A DNA stretch of 7,647 nt. Origin: Planctomycetaceae bacterium. Lineage in GTDB: Bacteria > Planctomycetota > Planctomycetia > Pirellulales > Thermoguttaceae. Below, in pieces: positions 6,767-7,647 of the stretch. A program made the position numbers and the translations under genes. The notes under the pieces were generated by a model, which saw nothing but the letters and a program-made list of their open reading frames with translations, did not search any database and was not told the origin of the DNA. The stretch is from assembly GCA_031283825.1 (NCBI GenBank), contig JAITAZ010000607.1:1-7647 (forward strand), written 5' to 3'. Every line of letters begins with the position of its first letter. The stretch's first letter is position 1.

Positions 6767-7647
6767 ATGAAAACAAAAAATAAAAACGGAATTTTTGTTA
6801 CGATAAATATTCCTCCCGATCAATCATACTCGTCCGAATTTTTACGCGATTATTATTGGCTCGCTACAATAATTATTTTAAACTTGCTCTGCATAATTGT
6901 AAATTCAAATAAGAAAATTCTTGCCGACCAACCCGAATCACCCCAAACGCCCCAAACGCAACTCTCCAACGAAGTAATCACGGAGGCGGTTGAAGTTGTT
7001 AATCTTTATGAACATACGCCGAATAAAAATCGCGTGCCGGTGATTTCTTGTCTCGATATTGATCGCACGGGAAAACTACTCGCAGTCGGAGGAGATGACC
7101 ACAAAGTACGATTCTGGGACGTCGAAAAACGGAAATTTATCATGCACGTTCACGAACACCTCGACTGGGTTAGAGACCTCGCATTCAATCACGATCACTC
7201 CAAACTCGTAACAATCGCTCACGACGGACAAATACAAATCTGGAACGTCCAAAACGGGAATCTAATCGCACAAGTCAATGAAAAAGTTTACGGACTACAA
7301 AGCGTCGCCTTCAGCCCAGATAGCTCAAAAATCGCCGTCTGCGGATTCGATAAATTCATGCGTATCTACAACACCACAAACGGAAACATAATCGCAAAAT
7401 CAGAAACAAATAATACAGGAAATCGAACTATCATGTTCTCTCCAAACGGAGAACAAATCGCCGCCGCCGGACGTAGCGGAATCGTACGAGTCTGGTCAAC
7501 AAATAACCCGTCAAACTACAACGATATCAAAGGAAGCCGACGACGAATAAACGCTATCGCATTCAGCCCAGATGGGTCAAAATTAGCCGTCGGAGGTGAT
7601 AGCCCGTTTATCTCTATCATAAATCTACAAACAGGTAAAAGAATAAA
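6767..7647 (+). CDS. Membrane-anchored WD40 beta-propeller protein (3' partial)
   Basis: The frame stays open for 293 codons to the window edge. The ATG at 6767 is the first start after an in-frame TAA at 6740-6742; no Shine-Dalgarno sequence is seen. Residues 31-45 (WLATIIILNLLCIIV) form one hydrophobic helix, either an anchor or an uncleaved or late-cleaved signal sequence (ILA-DQ at 51-55 is a possible site). A Pro/Gln/Thr linker follows, then five WD40 repeats at about 91-128, 129-170, 171-213, 214-255 and 256-293. Typical cores are VGGDDHKVRFWDV, FSPDSSKIAVCG, FSPNGEQIAAAG and FSPDGSKLAVGG. WD40 propellers bind partner proteins and have no catalysis of their own. Planctomycetes often place such proteins outside the cytoplasmic membrane, sometimes fused to cytochrome-like or DUF1549/DUF1553 domains. 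Whether such a domain follows here lies beyond the window. Confidence 0.85.
   Translation, partial: MKTKNKNGIFVTINIPPDQSYSSEFLRDYYWLATIIILNLLCIIVNSNKKILADQPESPQTPQTQLSNEVITEAVEVVNLYEHTPNKNRVPVISCLDIDRTGKLLAVGGDDHKVRFWDVEKRKFIMHVHEHLDWVRDLAFNHDHSKLVTIAHDGQIQIWNVQNGNLIAQVNEKVYGLQSVAFSPDSSKIAVCGFDKFMRIYNTTNGNIIAKSETNNTGNRTIMFSPNGEQIAAAGRSGIVRVWSTNNPSNYNDIKGSRRRINAIAFSPDGSKLAVGGDSPFISIINLQTGKRI

Overview
This window holds three genes, all on the + strand, separated by two repeat-rich intergenic stretches of about 450 bases each. The first gene has lost its start at the left edge and the third runs off the right edge. The organism is probably a moderately A+T-rich member of the Planctomycetota. 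This is inferred from the planctomycete-style GT39/PMT_2 membrane glycosyltransferase (C-terminal YYWD and YYVxQNR motifs), the N-terminally membrane-anchored WD40 protein, and start codons without clear Shine-Dalgarno sequences. I cannot confirm the phylum without a search.

Layout: 1-4236 is the 3' part (1411 codons) of a CobN/BchH/HmuS-type tetrapyrrole chelatase large subunit. It carries two low-complexity insertions and a C-terminal membrane anchor. 4237-4694 is non-coding and stacks four structures: a 12-bp inverted repeat that starts on the stop codon, an 18-bp direct repeat pair, two inverted arrays of a 9-bp GGGGACNNN repeat, and a hairpin of about 95 bp with TTGTAACCG ends. 4695-6329 is a complete polytopic glycosyltransferase. 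6331-6530 is a nested palindrome followed by a 20-bp tandem repeat. 6531-6766 is A+T-rich non-coding DNA with an 8-bp tandem repeat just before the next start. 6767-7647 is the N-terminal part of a membrane-anchored WD40 beta-propeller protein.

The genes share no evident pathway. The large repeat-filled spacers suggest three separate transcription units. The chelatase could act on heme or a corrinoid at the membrane, the glycosyltransferase would modify lipid or protein at the membrane from a polyprenyl-linked sugar, and the WD40 protein looks like an envelope scaffold.

The most unusual signals are two. First, each of the three genes switches internally between A/C-ending and G/T-ending codons, and the switches fall near linkers or domain boundaries. 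Second, the region between the first two genes has a layered repeat architecture with mirrored potential G-quadruplex arrays.
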